This document shows, in pieces, positions 1 through 10,790 of a DNA stretch of 64,000 bases (positions are counted from its first letter, which is position 1; each line of letters begins with the position of its first letter). Source of the stretch: Dipteris shenzhenensis (taxonomy: Eukaryota; Polypodiophyta; Polypodiopsida; Gleicheniales); assembly GCA_047967505.1 (NCBI GenBank), contig CM106541.1, one strand, 5' to 3'. The notes beneath the pieces are model-generated. The model had not been told where the DNA came from. It ran no database searches and saw only the letters and a program-made list of their open reading frames with translations. A program made the position numbers and the translations under genes.

Positions 1-1120
1 ACCACACAACAAGCACATGCAAAGCACTACCAAAGCGCATGTAAAAATCTGCCAAATCACATGAAAAGAACATGTAAAGCACTCTTCAAATAGAAAGCAG
101 TAGAAAAGTAGCCACAAATCAATGTTAAAGCAATTTCAAAGCACTCACAAAGCACATACATAGAGCTTGTAAAGCAGTGGTAAAGAAATCACTAAGCAAT
201 TCTTAGGAGAATCTAAGAAGTTAAAAGCACATGCAAATAACATGCCAAACCACATACAGAGCTTTGTTAAAACATACCAAACCAATCACAAAAGCAAGAA
301 CTTAAAAAATCACCACTAAAGCATTATCATAGCACACATGTAAAGCACTCCTCAAATAGAAAGCAGTGGACAAGTAGCCACAAATCAATGTTAAAGCACT
401 TTCAAAGAAATCACAAAGCACATATAGAGAAATTATAAATTTCATGCAAAGCACATTACAAGTAGAAAGAAATGGAAACCACTCATAAAGTAGTCAAGAA
501 AAGGGCAAGTAGTCATAAAGCACTGCCAAAGCAGTAATAAGCACATGCAAAGCACTGCCAAAGCACATGTAAAGCTCTACCAAAGAACTTTCAAATCACA
601 TGTAAAGCACTCTTCAAATAGAAAGCAGTGGACAAGCAGCAACAAATCAATGTCAAGCCACTTTCAAAGCAATCACAAAGCACATACAGAGAACTTGTAA
701 ATTTCATGCAAAGCACATCACAAGTAGAAAGAAGTGGAAAAGCACTCATAAAGCAGTTAAGAAAAGGACAAACAGTCATAAAGCACTGCCAAAGTAGTAA
801 GAAGCACATCTAAAGAATTGCCAAAGCAGTCACAAAGAATTGCTAAAGCACTGACAATGAGTCAAAGAATCAAGATGTCAAAAAGCAATTTTTAAAAAGA
901 AGACAGTTGTAAAGCGGTCATTAAGCATGAATCGAATACCATAGAAGCTTCTAAATGAAAAGACAGCCCTAAAGTACTTGTGCAAAAGCAACAGACATTG
1001 CTAGGCACATGTGAAAACACTTCTAACATTGCTAAAGTACATGCAAAGCACACTGTAAAGCACAAGCAAAAACTAGTCACAAACCATTCTCAAAGCAGTT
1101 ACAAGAGAAGCCATGAGTGA
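1..1120. repeat. AAAGCA-rich tandem repeat with a ~264-bp higher-order unit
   Basis: The stretch is built from short variants of AAAGCAC, CAAAGCACATG and GTAAAGCA. A longer unit recurs: the block beginning CATGTAAAGCACTC starts at about 71, 337 and 599, which gives spacings of 266 and 262 bases. The blocks share the same order of sub-motifs (tagaaagcagt, acaaatcaatgt, cacaaagcacat). Regularity fades after about 850. The open frames here are short, sit on both strands and are products of the repeat, so no gene is called. The array probably starts before the window. Confidence 0.8.
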
Positions 1121-1260
1121 CATGGCCATGGCACAATAGGACCAAGTAGCATTGACAAAGCAGTCCAACAAAATAGCCACTTGAATGTGTGATTCCTTAA
1201 TTTCGAGTCTAAATGGCTCCAAGTAGTCACATAGCAATGAGAATGCAACCTTAAATCACT

Positions 1261-1415
1261 TCATCATGGCAAAAACCAGTCTAGAAGCAATTCATTATGG
1301 CAAAAACCAGTCTAGAAGTAGTTCATTATGGCAAAAACCAATCTAGAAGTAGTTCATCATGGCAAAAACTAGTCTGGAAGTAGTTCATCATGGCAAAAAC
1401 CAATCTAGAAGCAGT
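1261..1415. repeat. 31-bp minisatellite, five copies
   Basis: Units start at 1261, 1292, 1323, 1354 and 1385, an exact 31-base period. Each reads close to tcatcatggcaaaaaccag followed by tctagaagcagt, with one to four differences between copies. No coding function is visible. Confidence 0.92.
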
Positions 1416-2990
1416 TCAGTATGACTCAAACGAGGAATCATGGGGAGGTGAATCCAGGTAGGGTGTGTCATTTGAGTACAGATTGCATTATCTTCCTTGA
1501 GGAGGACATGGGAAAAGATTTACAAGTGTAGATCATCACATGGGCATCATGAGAAGAGAGAGAGGGTGGGAGGCATTATGCATATGTTTATGACATAACA
1601 TAGCATGCTAAAATCTATTGACACAAAATTTGGCACCTTAAAAATTCCTAGGACATCTTCTAGGAATTTTCCTCGAATTTTCAAAGCTTCAAAGTATTGT
1701 TGCCCCTTTCATATGAGTTTCATATACAATGGATTATTTTTGGTGTCTAAGCTCTAATAGAAACAATATTGTAGTATTTTGGGCTTTCATTGGAACTTTG
1801 TATTTGGCTATGGGCATGAAAGAATTTTATAGCTTGCTTTTTGAAGTGCTTGAATTGGATTCTAATTATGCAATCACTTTAACCATACTATTCTTTACTT
1901 GAATTTCAAATGCAAAATATCCATAGAGTAATCCTTGTCTTTGGTAATATTCTTGGTTTTAAGGATGCAAGAAGACAAAAAAGCTCTAGACTGATTCATG
2001 AAATCCAAAGAGGTTACTTTGTTTGAAGCTGAGAGGAAAATACAAATCATAAAAGAAAATCTTCTATGATTGATGGTCTACAAAATAGGAACCATGAGCT
2101 AATCAAGCACATAGGGAACTTGCTAGACTTCCTTTGTATATGGACTTTAATCACACCACATTTTATTGAATTTGTACGTTGCTATTTATAGGAGGAAAAC
2201 AAGATACTGTACAAAACACATAGGCAAATTTTAGAGATAGGGAAATTGAGTACTACCGATGTAGAGCTGGAGGAGGAAGTTCTTGCTGGTGTTGCTTTTG
2301 CAAATGATTTCCAATTATAGATATAGGAATTGGTGGTAAACAATCTTTTAGGATTTGCAGAATCAAGGCCACAAATGCACATATAGACATGTCTATATTT
2401 ACTTCTATTCTTTTATTAGTGAAGAGTATGTGGTAGCCAAAGGGGGAGTGAGCCCAAATTTGAGTGTTTGTGTGTGTATGTGTGCATCTCCTAAGTTTAG
2501 TGTTTGTGTGTGTATGTGCGTAGTTTCAAGAGAAAATTTGTTTGTGTATGAGAGAGAGCGGGTTTATAGGAAGGATTTGTGCATGTATGTCTATGTAGGT
2601 TTACATGAGAAAGGGCTTAGAAAGGATAGCGTGGCGAGGAGATATCCAGCCTATGTTTGAGTGTTTGTGTGTATGCATGTGAGGGAAGACACTCAAGGGA
2701 GAGATAGCAAACATGGATGTGTGATGGAGAGAGAAATAATGTGTGGTGATTGCCCGCAATTGCATGCAACAAAACAATGATGGAAGACATGTAACCTCTC
2801 AGGTAGCCTCGAAACCTCTCAAGCAGTCTCCCACCTAACCCTCCCTACCTCTCCCTTGCTCAGCCCACCCATCCTCCCCCTCTCTCGCTCCCCTTCTCTA
2901 CCTCCATATATCTTCGCCTATTGGGAATTTTCTATACCAAATTAGGAACTCTTTACAGTTGAGTAGATTGCTAGCTATGAATTTTTGAAG
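1416..2990. other. Intergenic stretch without a recognisable gene
   Basis: No conserved coding region was recognised. From about 2460 to 2700 the plus strand is rich in TGTGTG and ATGTGTG. The open frames there (for example 2355-2660) have simple-sequence composition and are not supported as genes. From 2820 to 2910 there is a C/T-rich tract. Confidence 0.5.
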
Positions 2991-2997
2991 TTGGGTG

Positions 2998-3145
2998 TCT
3001 TATATATGTATATATATGTATATGAATACATACATTTACATACATATGTATGCATATGTATATATGTGTGTTGGGGGGGGACCACTTGCTATATGCATAT
3101 GTATATGTATGTGTAGATGCACATATATATACATGTATATATCTA
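2998..3145. repeat. AT/GT-rich microsatellite
   Basis: This is a degenerate (TATG)n/(TA)n run, interrupted near 3070 by a run of nine G. It is simple sequence and is not coding. Confidence 0.8.
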
Positions 3146-3819
3146 AATACTCATCGAAATGATGTCCAAAAGAACACAATGATATGAAACAAATTTTTGT
3201 AGCCTCCAAATTATACAGAAAGATACAATAGATCCACATAAAGGTCCCCTAATAAATTGAATTAAGTTTGTTGAGTATAGAGCAAAGAAATGAATTAAGA
3301 TAGATACGATAAATCTACATAGAGCTATAATAAATTGAATTGTGGTTGTTGAGTAGGCAAGTAGAGACAGGGTTATGAAACTTGAACTTTTATTACTTTA
3401 CATTTTAAGATCTCACCTTGAGATCCAACGGAGCGGAGTCTCTATCCCATCGTAGATGCGGGCCATGCAACTCGTACAGGATAAAGGAAGGTGGTACCAA
3501 ATCAAAGTGCATGCTTAGAGGGGATAACAACAAGAGCATGGAGTCTGGTGGAGAAAGGGAAAAACAACTTCCAAAAGGAAGTGATATGATTGATAATTTA
3601 TTTGGGATTTACATTTAAGTTGGAGTCATAACATTCAAAAAGCCATTGTGGGAGATTTGAAGTTTTGGATACACCCATGGCCATGGTATCCCTCCTTGGG
3701 TCATATACATCACCAAACAGGGCTCCTTAGTGACCCCTGGGCAAGTCTCATGATGCCTAGAATTTAAAGAAAAAAACAAAAGACACAATGGCATGCCAAT
3801 GGGCTTGATGCTGTGGAAT

Positions 3820-4065
3820 CTCGGGGGGGTCACTATGTATAAATTCTTTATATCACATGCGTTCAAGGCCTATTTCTAAAATCCCTTATCAGTAAATTTT
3901 TCATTAATAAAATGTACCCTTTTTCTATACAAATCTGTAAATTTTTTCCAAATTTGTTTTAAGTACTCCCTTATGTAAGTTAACTTTTGTATAATTTAGA
4001 TATTAAAAATGTCCTTCTGTTAAACTCACGTGACAGGGTTACATATGATGAGTGACCCCCCCGAG
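3820..4065. mobile_element. 246-bp MITE with perfect 15-bp terminal inverted repeats and an 8-bp target duplication
   Basis: The left end reads CTCGGGGGGGTCACT at 3820-3834. The right end reads its exact reverse complement, AGTGACCCCCCCGAG, at 4051-4065. The flanks carry the direct repeat TGTGGAAT at 3812-3819 and 4066-4073. The interior is AT-rich and has no coding capacity. An 8-base target duplication fits a non-autonomous hAT-type element; P and Merlin elements can also give about 8 bases, so the superfamily is inferred from duplication length only. The perfect ends and intact duplication suggest a fairly recent insertion. A related fragment lies at 24781. Confidence 0.9.
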
Positions 4066-4075
4066 TGTGGAATAT

Positions 4076-5450
4076 GAGATGCAAATATCTTTGACATGTT
4101 CTATGGATCCCATTGCAAGGAATTGCATGGAAAAGGAAGTAATGTAAAATGACAAATAGTATTGGATCCTTTCAAAGAGCATTGCACATTCATTAAGGTA
4201 GTATTTTCTACTATATCCATTCTAGGGTAAATCAAGCCACAAATGTCACCAAAGGTCAATGTTTCAAGACACCATGCGATAGCTCCATAAGTGTTGTAAG
4301 ACACCATGCAATACGTACATAAATATAGAGTCCATTTCTTCAAATATTTATAGTTGCCACAAAACTATAAAAAGCTATCGAGGATGCCCTTGAATATGCA
4401 CAATTCTAGTGCAACATTGCACACTATGTAAACCATATCAAATGTTCTCAATCGATTGTCTCCTAGTATAGTTGTGAGAAAAATCAAGTAATGCACTTTT
4501 GAATAAACAAATGCTTGCATGTAGATGTAGAACAAATTTCTAAAATTTTTCAATAAATTATCAGATCCTATATAGTAGAGGATACATAATTCACATGCAA
4601 AATAGGATTCATGGTTTAACGATCTCATTCAAGAAAGTGATTCTGTAATGTCTTCGTCTTATGTTCAAGTTAGTTTTTTTTTTGGGGCTGAAAAAGTTAC
4701 ACACAGACACACACTATTTTTTGCAAGCGTGTGCATGCGTGCACGCATGCACACACACGCACACATACATGTGTGTGTGTAGAAAAACATGTTTTACATG
4801 TCCTTCCTATTGTACATTCTTCCTTGAACTATGAGCACTTGCCATAATCTGTCAAGTAGAATGTATACTCTTTTTAATCTACGTGTCATACAAAATATGC
4901 ACTGTATATATTTCTAATATCCTATCAAGAAAATAGACAGCATAAAAAACAAAAGTATTATAGATTCAACTGGGAGATCCCATCAATTGGAATACTATTT
5001 TGCTTGGGGATGCCTTCAAACTCTATTAGCTACATTAGAGCACGTGCAATTTGGTTCATTAAATCAAATCGGTATGCTCAACTGCCGAAGGAGTTATAGG
5101 ACCATGTGCAAGCCCATATGTAGGAGCAGGTTCCAAATGCATTAAAATACTTAAGACCATAATCAGACCTTATAGAAGTTCAGTGCACATTTTATTTTAG
5201 TCCATCTTCCCATTTCTCTAATGTGTGGTGTCTTGCTCATTGATTGGAAGAGTGTGGTCAAGCTTTTATGCTGGTTAGGAGTGTCAAACCTAGGCAAAAT
5301 TGTGAATAGAAAAGCAAAGCCATGCAAAAAGGCACCATTAAGGAGGAAAATTTAGAGTCCTTAAAAGGAGGAGAACCTTATAATGGTAGGCAGATTTATT
5401 GAGCATACTCTATTGCGGAATCTATAACAACTCTAGCTTAAGTCAAGCTA
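4076..5450. other. Intergenic stretch with a CA/TG microsatellite
   Basis: No gene is recognised. At about 4700-4790 there is a purine-pyrimidine alternating tract (CACACA, GCGTGTGCATGCGTGCACGC, TGTGTGTG) that contains self-complementary stretches. The rest is AT-rich and unremarkable. Confidence 0.5.
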
Positions 5451-6061
5451 GAAGATGGGCTTTCGAGAGCTGAAGCCTCTTAAGGTTGTTAAGAAGCTAG
5501 TGAGTTTTTATGGCAACGGCATACGAACGAAATCTCAAAACCTTACGTTAATCGTCACAGATTCCGCCCCCGCACAAATTAGTCAATATAGGGGTCCAAA
5601 TTCAATTTGGGGGTCCCTAATCACAAAACTAAAAGAAAAGATGAGCAGGCAGCCAGGCACTGCGGATCTCTAAAAAGCTGAAATTTGCCCTTTTGCGTTA
5701 TGGGGGCTGTGGGCGAACCGTGTTCACTGTTCCAACGTCCAAGGGACAACGCAAAAAGGAAGAGGTCCTTGACTCATATTAGTCAGCTTTTAAAGAGAGG
5801 ACGCGAGCGTTCTCCTGCAAAAAGTGGTATTTTGGAGCCGTATGCGAGTAAGGGAACGTGTGTCAGTACATGCTGGCAACTCAAAAAGCAGGTTCTGGAC
5901 GTAAATTCGATCAAAGCGCGTTCGTTGCCAATGATGATATCATCATATCATATATGCAAGCTTATTAGGAATTATGCGTGTTCACAAAAAACAATTCAAG
6001 CTAAAATCTTAGAGTTTCAGCTGAAAAACTTGCGTGATACTGAAATACTTTTGCGTTTTAA
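5451..6061. other. DREB upstream region, unrecognised open frames
   Basis: Plus-strand frames of 72 residues (5455-5673) and 144 residues (5685-6119) are present, but neither resembles a family I recognise and the codon pattern is not persuasive. The region is treated as upstream sequence of the DREB gene. No gene is called. Confidence 0.35.
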
Positions 6062-6247
6062 GCAAAAAAACGCCTTGAAGTTTGGAGGAGGGTTAATTTC
6101 CGAAATTTGCATATATTAATTAGACCGTGAACTTTTGCCTGGATATTTCAGCTGCGAAAACTTAAAGCTGAAAAGCCTGAAATGTTGCCGTTTTAAAAAA
6201 AAGCCTTGAAGTTTGGAGGAGGTTAATGTCCAAAATTCGCAAATTAA
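6062..6247 (+). repeat. Local direct duplication upstream of the DREB gene
   Basis: A block containing GCCTTGAAGTTTGGAGGAG, then GGTTAAT and an AAATTTGCA/AAATTCGCA tail, occurs at about 6062-6118 and again at about 6191-6247. The copies differ at a few positions and are about 129 bases apart. The second copy ends about 360 bases before the DREB start codon, so the duplication may lie in the promoter. Confidence 0.75.
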
Positions 6248-6501
6248 ACTATTATTAACTGCGAGTTGCGAAAAAAATCTAGATTTTGGACAGAAATAAA
6301 GGGGTCTAACTTTTTAATAATAAATAAAAAGAATCGAATCGAGATTCGAAGGTAGGGTGGGACCCATAAGAGAGATTCAGGAAGGACAGACATGGCAGGA
6401 GGAGATCGGATAAAATGTGCGAGATACGGGTGACAGGCTGGAGGGGCAAGAGCGCGTGAGGATGAGACGCGTGGACAGGATATTGGGACACGGTTTCGCA
6501 A

Positions 6502-6607
6502 TTCCCATAAAAGAAGAAGATAAAGACCTACCGGCAAACAAACAAACAACGAACTTGACACAGGACACGTGCCAAACATCTATAGTGTCAAAAGTTAGTC
6601 AGCAGCC
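6502..6607 (+). promoter_or_regulatory. Probable core promoter and leader of the DREB gene, with a G-box
   Basis: A weak TATA-like sequence (cataaaag) lies at about 6506-6513, roughly 100 bases before the ATG at 6608. A perfect G-box/ABRE core CACGTG lies at 6566-6571, 36 bases before the ATG. CACGTG is the site of bZIP and bHLH factors, including ABA-response factors. Its position downstream of the likely TATA box would put it in the transcribed leader, so a regulatory role is only suggested. Confidence 0.4.
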
Positions 6608-7714
6608 ATGAAAACTCAACGCAAAGAACGTCGCACGTCTCCTTCTTCTTCTTCTTCCCAGCTTCACCACCCTCTCCGCACTTCCTCGTCTTCCCCGTCG
6701 CCTTCATCTTCTTCTTCTTCTTCTCAACAGCAGCAGCATCGCCAGTCCCTCCCCTCCTCCATAGCCTCCCCCTCCCCTCCCCCCCCCTCCTCCTCCCCTA
6801 AACACCCCGTCTACCGTGGTATCCGTCAACGTTCCTGGGGTAAATGGGTCTCCGAAATCCGTGAGCCCCGCAAGAAATCCCGTATCTGGCTCGGCTCCTT
6901 CTCCTCCCCCGAAATGGCTGCCCGTGCCTACGACGTCGCCGCTCTTAACCTCAAACGTTCCGCTGCTCGCCTCAACTTCCCTGAGTCCGCCCATTCCTTG
7001 CCTCGCCCCCTCAGCCTCTCGGCTCGAGACATCCGAACCGCTGCCGCTGCCGCCGCCGCAGCTTGGAGCTCTCACGCCTCCCCTTCCTCCCTAATTAGCA
7101 CCGTTGCTCCGATTTCGGCCCCCGCTTGCACGGATTCTGGGAGAAACCCCTCTTGGCCGATTGATGCTGGGATGACTGTCATCGATCCGGCCGAGGAAGA
7201 GCAGCAGGACATTGATTTTCCTATATGTGATAGTGCCAATCCTTCGGGGACTCAAGCGCTTCAAACACCGCGTCTTAATGTTTTTCCTAAAAGCCTGAAT
7301 GAGTTGACACAAACGACTGAGGTGGGAAGGGGTTCGGTCGCGGACCAAAACGAAATTGAGCTCTGCGCTGATGTTCAGAGCATTGCTACAGATGCAGAAG
7401 CTGAGACAGCAACTAGTGGGCCTTATTTTGCTGCTTTTTGCAAGTTCTCATCGATGATAGATGGTTCGACGATACCTTCTCCGCAACACGTTGATTTCCC
7501 GTTTGGCGAGCAAATGCTTCTTGACAATCTCTTTGTTTTGGATGACATTGCCGAGGCAATGCTACTGCCGTCTCCAATGCTACTGCCGCTTCCAATGCTG
7601 CCGGGAATTTTAGCAGAGACACAGAATGATGAGAATGATGCCTGGGACTTCTGCTTGTGGGAACACGATCAGCAGGTACCTCAGATTTTACTTTCTTATC
7701 CGCAGCTCAGTTAA
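6608..7714 (+). CDS. DREB-subfamily AP2/ERF transcription factor (A-4/TINY-like)
   Basis: This intronless gene encodes 368 residues and is predicted to be a nuclear DNA-binding regulator. One AP2 domain spans about residues 68-125. It has [19 protein letters not shown], then RIWLGSF and [12 protein letters not shown]. Val81 and Glu86 match the V14/E19 pair typical of DREB proteins, which bind DRE/CRT (CCGAC) elements. The block after the domain ([18 protein letters not shown], then a poly-Ala run at about 145-152) matches the conserved flank of the A-4/group III subfamily. The N-terminus (11-65) is a low-complexity Ser/Pro/Gln region written in TCT/TCC/CCT repeats. The acidic C-terminus ends in a WDFCLWEHD-type patch that could activate transcription. 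The ATG follows a plausible promoter, and the stop is at 7712-7714. The call of subfamily rests on motifs only. An inverted dead copy of the domain lies 2 kb downstream. Confidence 0.93.
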   Translation: MKTQRKERRTSPSSSSSQLHHPLRTSSSSPSPSSSSSSSQQQQHRQSLPSSIASPSPPPPSSSPKHPVYRGIRQRSWGKWVSEIREPRKKSRIWLGSFSSPEMAARAYDVAALNLKRSAARLNFPESAHSLPRPLSLSARDIRTAAAAAAAAWSSHASPSSLISTVAPISAPACTDSGRNPSWPIDAGMTVIDPAEEEQQDIDFPICDSANPSGTQALQTPRLNVFPKSLNELTQTTEVGRGSVADQNEIELCADVQSIATDAEAETATSGPYFAAFCKFSSMIDGSTIPSPQHVDFPFGEQMLLDNLFVLDDIAEAMLLPSPMLLPLPMLPGILAETQNDENDAWDFCLWEHDQQVPQILLSYPQLS

Positions 7715-7924
7715 CTAACAGATTGCGACTGAGATCTTTCACTCTCTAGCAATAGAACAGAAATTGGTTCTCCCCCTAACCAAAGCTGTACGAAGCTGGG
7801 CTTCGGAAACTGAAAGGACAAATGTAGTCCTTCTACAAACAGGAAAGAGAACGACTTCAGCAGGAGCAACGGTCCCAAATTTGCCGATGCTTCGTGAAGC
7901 CATGTATTATATTTTGCGTTACCG

Positions 7925-7930
7925 AATAAA
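7925..7930 (+). terminator. Candidate polyadenylation signal of the DREB gene
   Basis: AATAAA lies 211 bases after the stop codon on the same strand, a normal distance for a plant 3' untranslated region. Confidence 0.4.
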
Positions 7931-8310
7931 CAGCTGTCTGTTTGCTTATCAATCCTGACTTGAGCGGTATAATTAAAAGTAAATATACCGGTTGTTTTAC
8001 ATTAAGCAGTAGCATGCACTGCTGTGTGATTCCAAAATCTGTGAAATCAATGTGCAAAAGTGTGCACGATGTCTGTTGAAATTTGCAAATTAAGGGAAGA
8101 TGACCCTTATTATGAAGCAAACATCACAAGCAGAGGACCCTGCAGCTTGACATTCATAAGCTAGAGCACAAGACTTCTTACAACAGGACAAACAGAAAGC
8201 ATCGCACTTGGCAGTTAAGTATGTAACTTCCAGTTGTCAGCACTAATCTTGTTTTTCGTACTGCACATTTTGGCTCGTGATAGGGATGAAACTGTCTTCC
8301 TATATTGTTT

Positions 8311-8440
8311 GAGGTCTCTGGTTTCTATTGTCTTTAGCCACACACTTATACGATGGACTCTATCTAGATTCTGTATGTCACTACAAGTTTGGGGTCTCTG
8401 GTTTCTATGGTCTTTAGCCGTATGTAGATTCTGTATGTCA
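8311..8440 (+). repeat. Imperfect ~80-bp tandem duplication
   Basis: GGTCTCTGGTTTCTATTGTC (about 8311) recurs as GGTCTCTGGTTTCTATGGTC (about 8391), each followed by TTTAGCC. The motif GATTCTGTATGTCA also occurs twice (about 8369 and 8427). Confidence 0.7.
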
Positions 8441-8620
8441 TTAGAATTTGAGTCTAGCCCTCACGTTTAGTACATGTTGAATTGCTGAGTAGTGCGGCTC
8501 TCTATACTTGTGGCTCGAAAAATGATTAGTACAAACAAAAAACAAAAATACTCGTTTCGAGATAACGAGAACTCAGATGGAAGGATGAACTTCGGCTGTT
8601 GGGCAAGGCGCATGAACTTT

Positions 8621-8668
8621 AAGGTTTGGGAGAAGGGATTTCGTAAGGTTTGGGAGAAGGGATTTCGT
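8621..8668 (+). repeat. 24-bp tandem duplication
   Basis: Two identical adjacent 24-base units start at 8621 and 8645. Each begins AAGGTTTGGGAGAAGGGATT. Confidence 0.9.
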
Positions 8669-9029
8669 TATAAGGGCGTCACTGAAGGTGAGACAGAGGC
8701 TCATTCGCTCCACACTGCTCTCTTATATATCTAGCTTCACATGAATTTCACCTCAAGGCTGACAATGTCTTTGCAACGTGCATATGCCCACCTTCGACGT
8801 GCATATCTCTTTTCCTTTATGTTATATTTGCGCTTGGTGGCCATGGTAGCGCACTCTCTGCCTCCTGTATTGTTTCCTTGCAAGGTCAAAGTGGCACAGT
8901 TCGGATTTCCTAACTTATGATTGAGCTGGACCTCTGCACGTTCGAAATGGTATAAATTTTGCGCTTATGCTCGGATATAGAAAAGTAATGCAAACGTTTA
9001 TTTAAATTTTACACAAATTGTAAAAATAC

Positions 9030-9178
9030 GAACAGTCGTTGTCCAAGAGACACGCTGTTACGTACAAGAACTATGTATACCTCTTGATTGATCAATATGA
9101 TGTATCTGTGTTTCTTTCTCTCTTCTAGTCTCTGTAAGCATTCTATTTAGGCAGTAGATTTCTACATGGTATCACGCC
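9030..9178 (+). mobile_element. End of a Copia-type LTR followed by a tRNA-Met primer binding site
   Basis: The sequence up to 9166 ends in TTCTACA and is immediately followed at 9167 by TGGTATCACGCC. This is a two-mismatch version of TGGTATCAGAGC, which is complementary to initiator tRNA-Met and is the usual Copia priming site. A T/C-rich segment before it (tttctttctctcttctagtc) resembles the 3' part of plant Copia LTRs. The left edge of the LTR was not located. The gag remnant at 9232 supports the reading. Confidence 0.6.
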
Positions 9179-9231
9179 TATAACGGAGCCCAACCCACTC
9201 CAAGCACCCTAAAATTGAAGCGCATTGACGA

Positions 9232-9477
9232 TTGACGTTGATCCGGACAGCAGTCACGGTGGCAAATGCAACTTCACGAACCTACAAGGTGGACAAATTG
9301 TCCGATACTAACTTCCAACCATGGAAGATGACAATGGAGTTACTCTTGCAGAAACAAGAACTCTTCCCAATCGTTGATGGCACCACAACGATAACGACTA
9401 GCTCTCCAAGAATTTCTCTAGATCCCCACTATAATCCAGCCTTCTTTCAAGCATCAAGTACCTTATTAGACACTTAA
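9232..9477 (+). pseudogene. Copia gag N-terminal remnant
   Basis: An 81-residue frame contains YKVDKLSDTNFQPWKMTMEL and then a QKQELFPIVDG segment, the start of a UBN2-type Copia gag polyprotein (the nucleocapsid precursor). The frame stops at 9477 and no more gag or pol follows, so only the front of the element survives. The adjacent LTR end and primer site at 9167 are in the right order. Confidence 0.7.
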
Positions 9478-9834
9478 AACTTGTACTCTGCTTCCCCCCC
9501 TTGATCAGGATAAGCTTTAGATATTTTGTTATGTTCATTTCTCTAAAAATCTCGCAAACCGGTGGTTGAAGAAAATCTCGTAAAGAATTTCTCTATAGTG
9601 GGGATGTGTGAAAATCTCGAGAAGAATTTCATCACACAGTCATGCAGCGAACGCTAAATGATCACTTGGTCTCTATTGTTCAGGGAAAAACACTAACGGT
9701 GGCAGGTAAGAATGGCATTCATCCAGTATGCGCGGAAGAAGCATTGTACCTTGACAAGAGCTAGGAGCACGTACTGCACGCACTGCATATTATATTATTT
9801 TATCATCTCAAGGGAAAGCGAGTGAATTGGTCGT

Positions 9835-10135
9835 AATAAAACTGTGAGTGAAGGGGAAAATGACATTAAGAGTAAGGCTGAGAGCGGCAACATCGTAGGC
9901 ACGAGCGGCCATTTCGGGAGTGGAAAAGGATCCGAGCCAGATACGTATCTTGGTTCCGGGATCACGGATTTCAGAGACCCATGTACCTCAGCTACGCTGT
10001 CGGATGCCACGGAAGAGGGGGTACCGAGTGTGGCTGAAGGAGAACGAAGGGACTGCGCTGGGGGTGGGGAGGAAGAATGCGCGGCAGGAGGAAGAGGAGG
10101 ACTGGTCAGAAGCAGAAGAGGAAGAAGAAGAGTAG
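9835..10135 (-). pseudogene. Inverted DREB/AP2-domain pseudogene
   Basis: Read on the minus strand, the stretch from about 10030 to 9855 translates to FRGIRQRS, a stop, GTWVSEIRD, then [20 protein letters not shown]. This is clearly an AP2 domain related to the intact DREB gene at 6608. The conserved tryptophan codon of RSWG is TGA (9988-9990 on the plus strand). The segment after AALSL has lost the LNFPE block. Upstream on the minus strand (10135-10040) is a Ser/Pro-coding CTT/TCC-rich stretch like the N-terminus of the intact protein. It has a nonsense codon and a decayed 3' half and is most likely an old inverted duplicate of a DREB gene. Whether the donor was the neighbouring gene is inferred. 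Confidence 0.85.
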
Positions 10136-10340
10136 GCGTCCATAATATATATGCCTCAAAAGTGCAGCAGTTGAACTCTGTAGTTTTCTGTAGCTTACAT
10201 TAGCAGCATCACGAGCGCCAGGCATCTCCTTTGTATCACCATTCCCTTCAAGTCCTACATCACCTCCAAAACAACTTGCTCATGCATGACTTTGTGTCTT
10301 TAGATATGAAGAGTCCATATCATCCCTGCCCAAAATTCTC

Positions 10341-10505
10341 ATGCCGAATTCGCAATGTCGTTCCTTTCTCGTGTAATTATTGTGCACATTCACGGTGCAG
10401 CTCAGCCATGCCGAATTCGCAATGTCGTTCCTTTCTCGTGTAATTATTGTGCACATTCACGGTGCAGCTCAGCCATGCTGAATTCGCAATGTCATTCCTT
10501 TCTCC
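10341..10505 (+). repeat. 67-bp tandem repeat, about 2.4 copies
   Basis: Units starting ATGCCGAATTCGCAATGTCG begin at 10341 and 10408. A partial third (ATGCTGAATTCGCAATGTCA) begins at 10475. The first two are nearly identical, so the duplication is recent. Confidence 0.92.
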
Positions 10506-10790
10506 ATTAGATTTTCTAGTCCTCCTCCGTTTCTGCACTTTGCACCAATGTAGATGAGCTTCTAGTTTACATATCTTCAGTCCACTCGAATTGCATGCTG
10601 CATGCCGATGTGTGCAAAATAAAGTCTTGTAATTTTTATGCGTCATAAACATGGCTGCACGGTATGCAGGGGAGCACTCCAAAAACACTAGCTCAAAGAG
10701 GGAGAGGCTACACTCGATTTTCAAAAGCTGGGCACAAGGAAATAAATGCGTACGAAAAAGAATCCACGTGGACTTAACACCAAACTCGAG

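Noticed and set aside
1-1120. CRISPR-like array
   Set aside because: The repeats have no constant repeat/spacer geometry and the genome is clearly a plant nuclear genome.
2355-2660. 101-residue frame rich in Cys, Val and Met
   Set aside because: It derives from TGTGTG/ATGTGTG simple sequence and matches no known family.
5455-6119. Two plus-strand frames before the DREB gene
   Set aside because: No recognised domain, no persuasive codon pattern, and part of one overlaps a local duplication.
6704-7075. Long minus-strand frame (Gly-rich) opposite the DREB gene
   Set aside because: It is the antisense shadow of the AP2 gene and its Ser/Pro codon repeats. The plus frame has a recognised domain.
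9844-10203. Plus-strand frame of 119 residues at the DREB pseudogene
   Set aside because: It resembles the antisense shadow of the real DREB gene, which is how the inverted pseudogene was noticed. The meaningful reading is on the minus strand.
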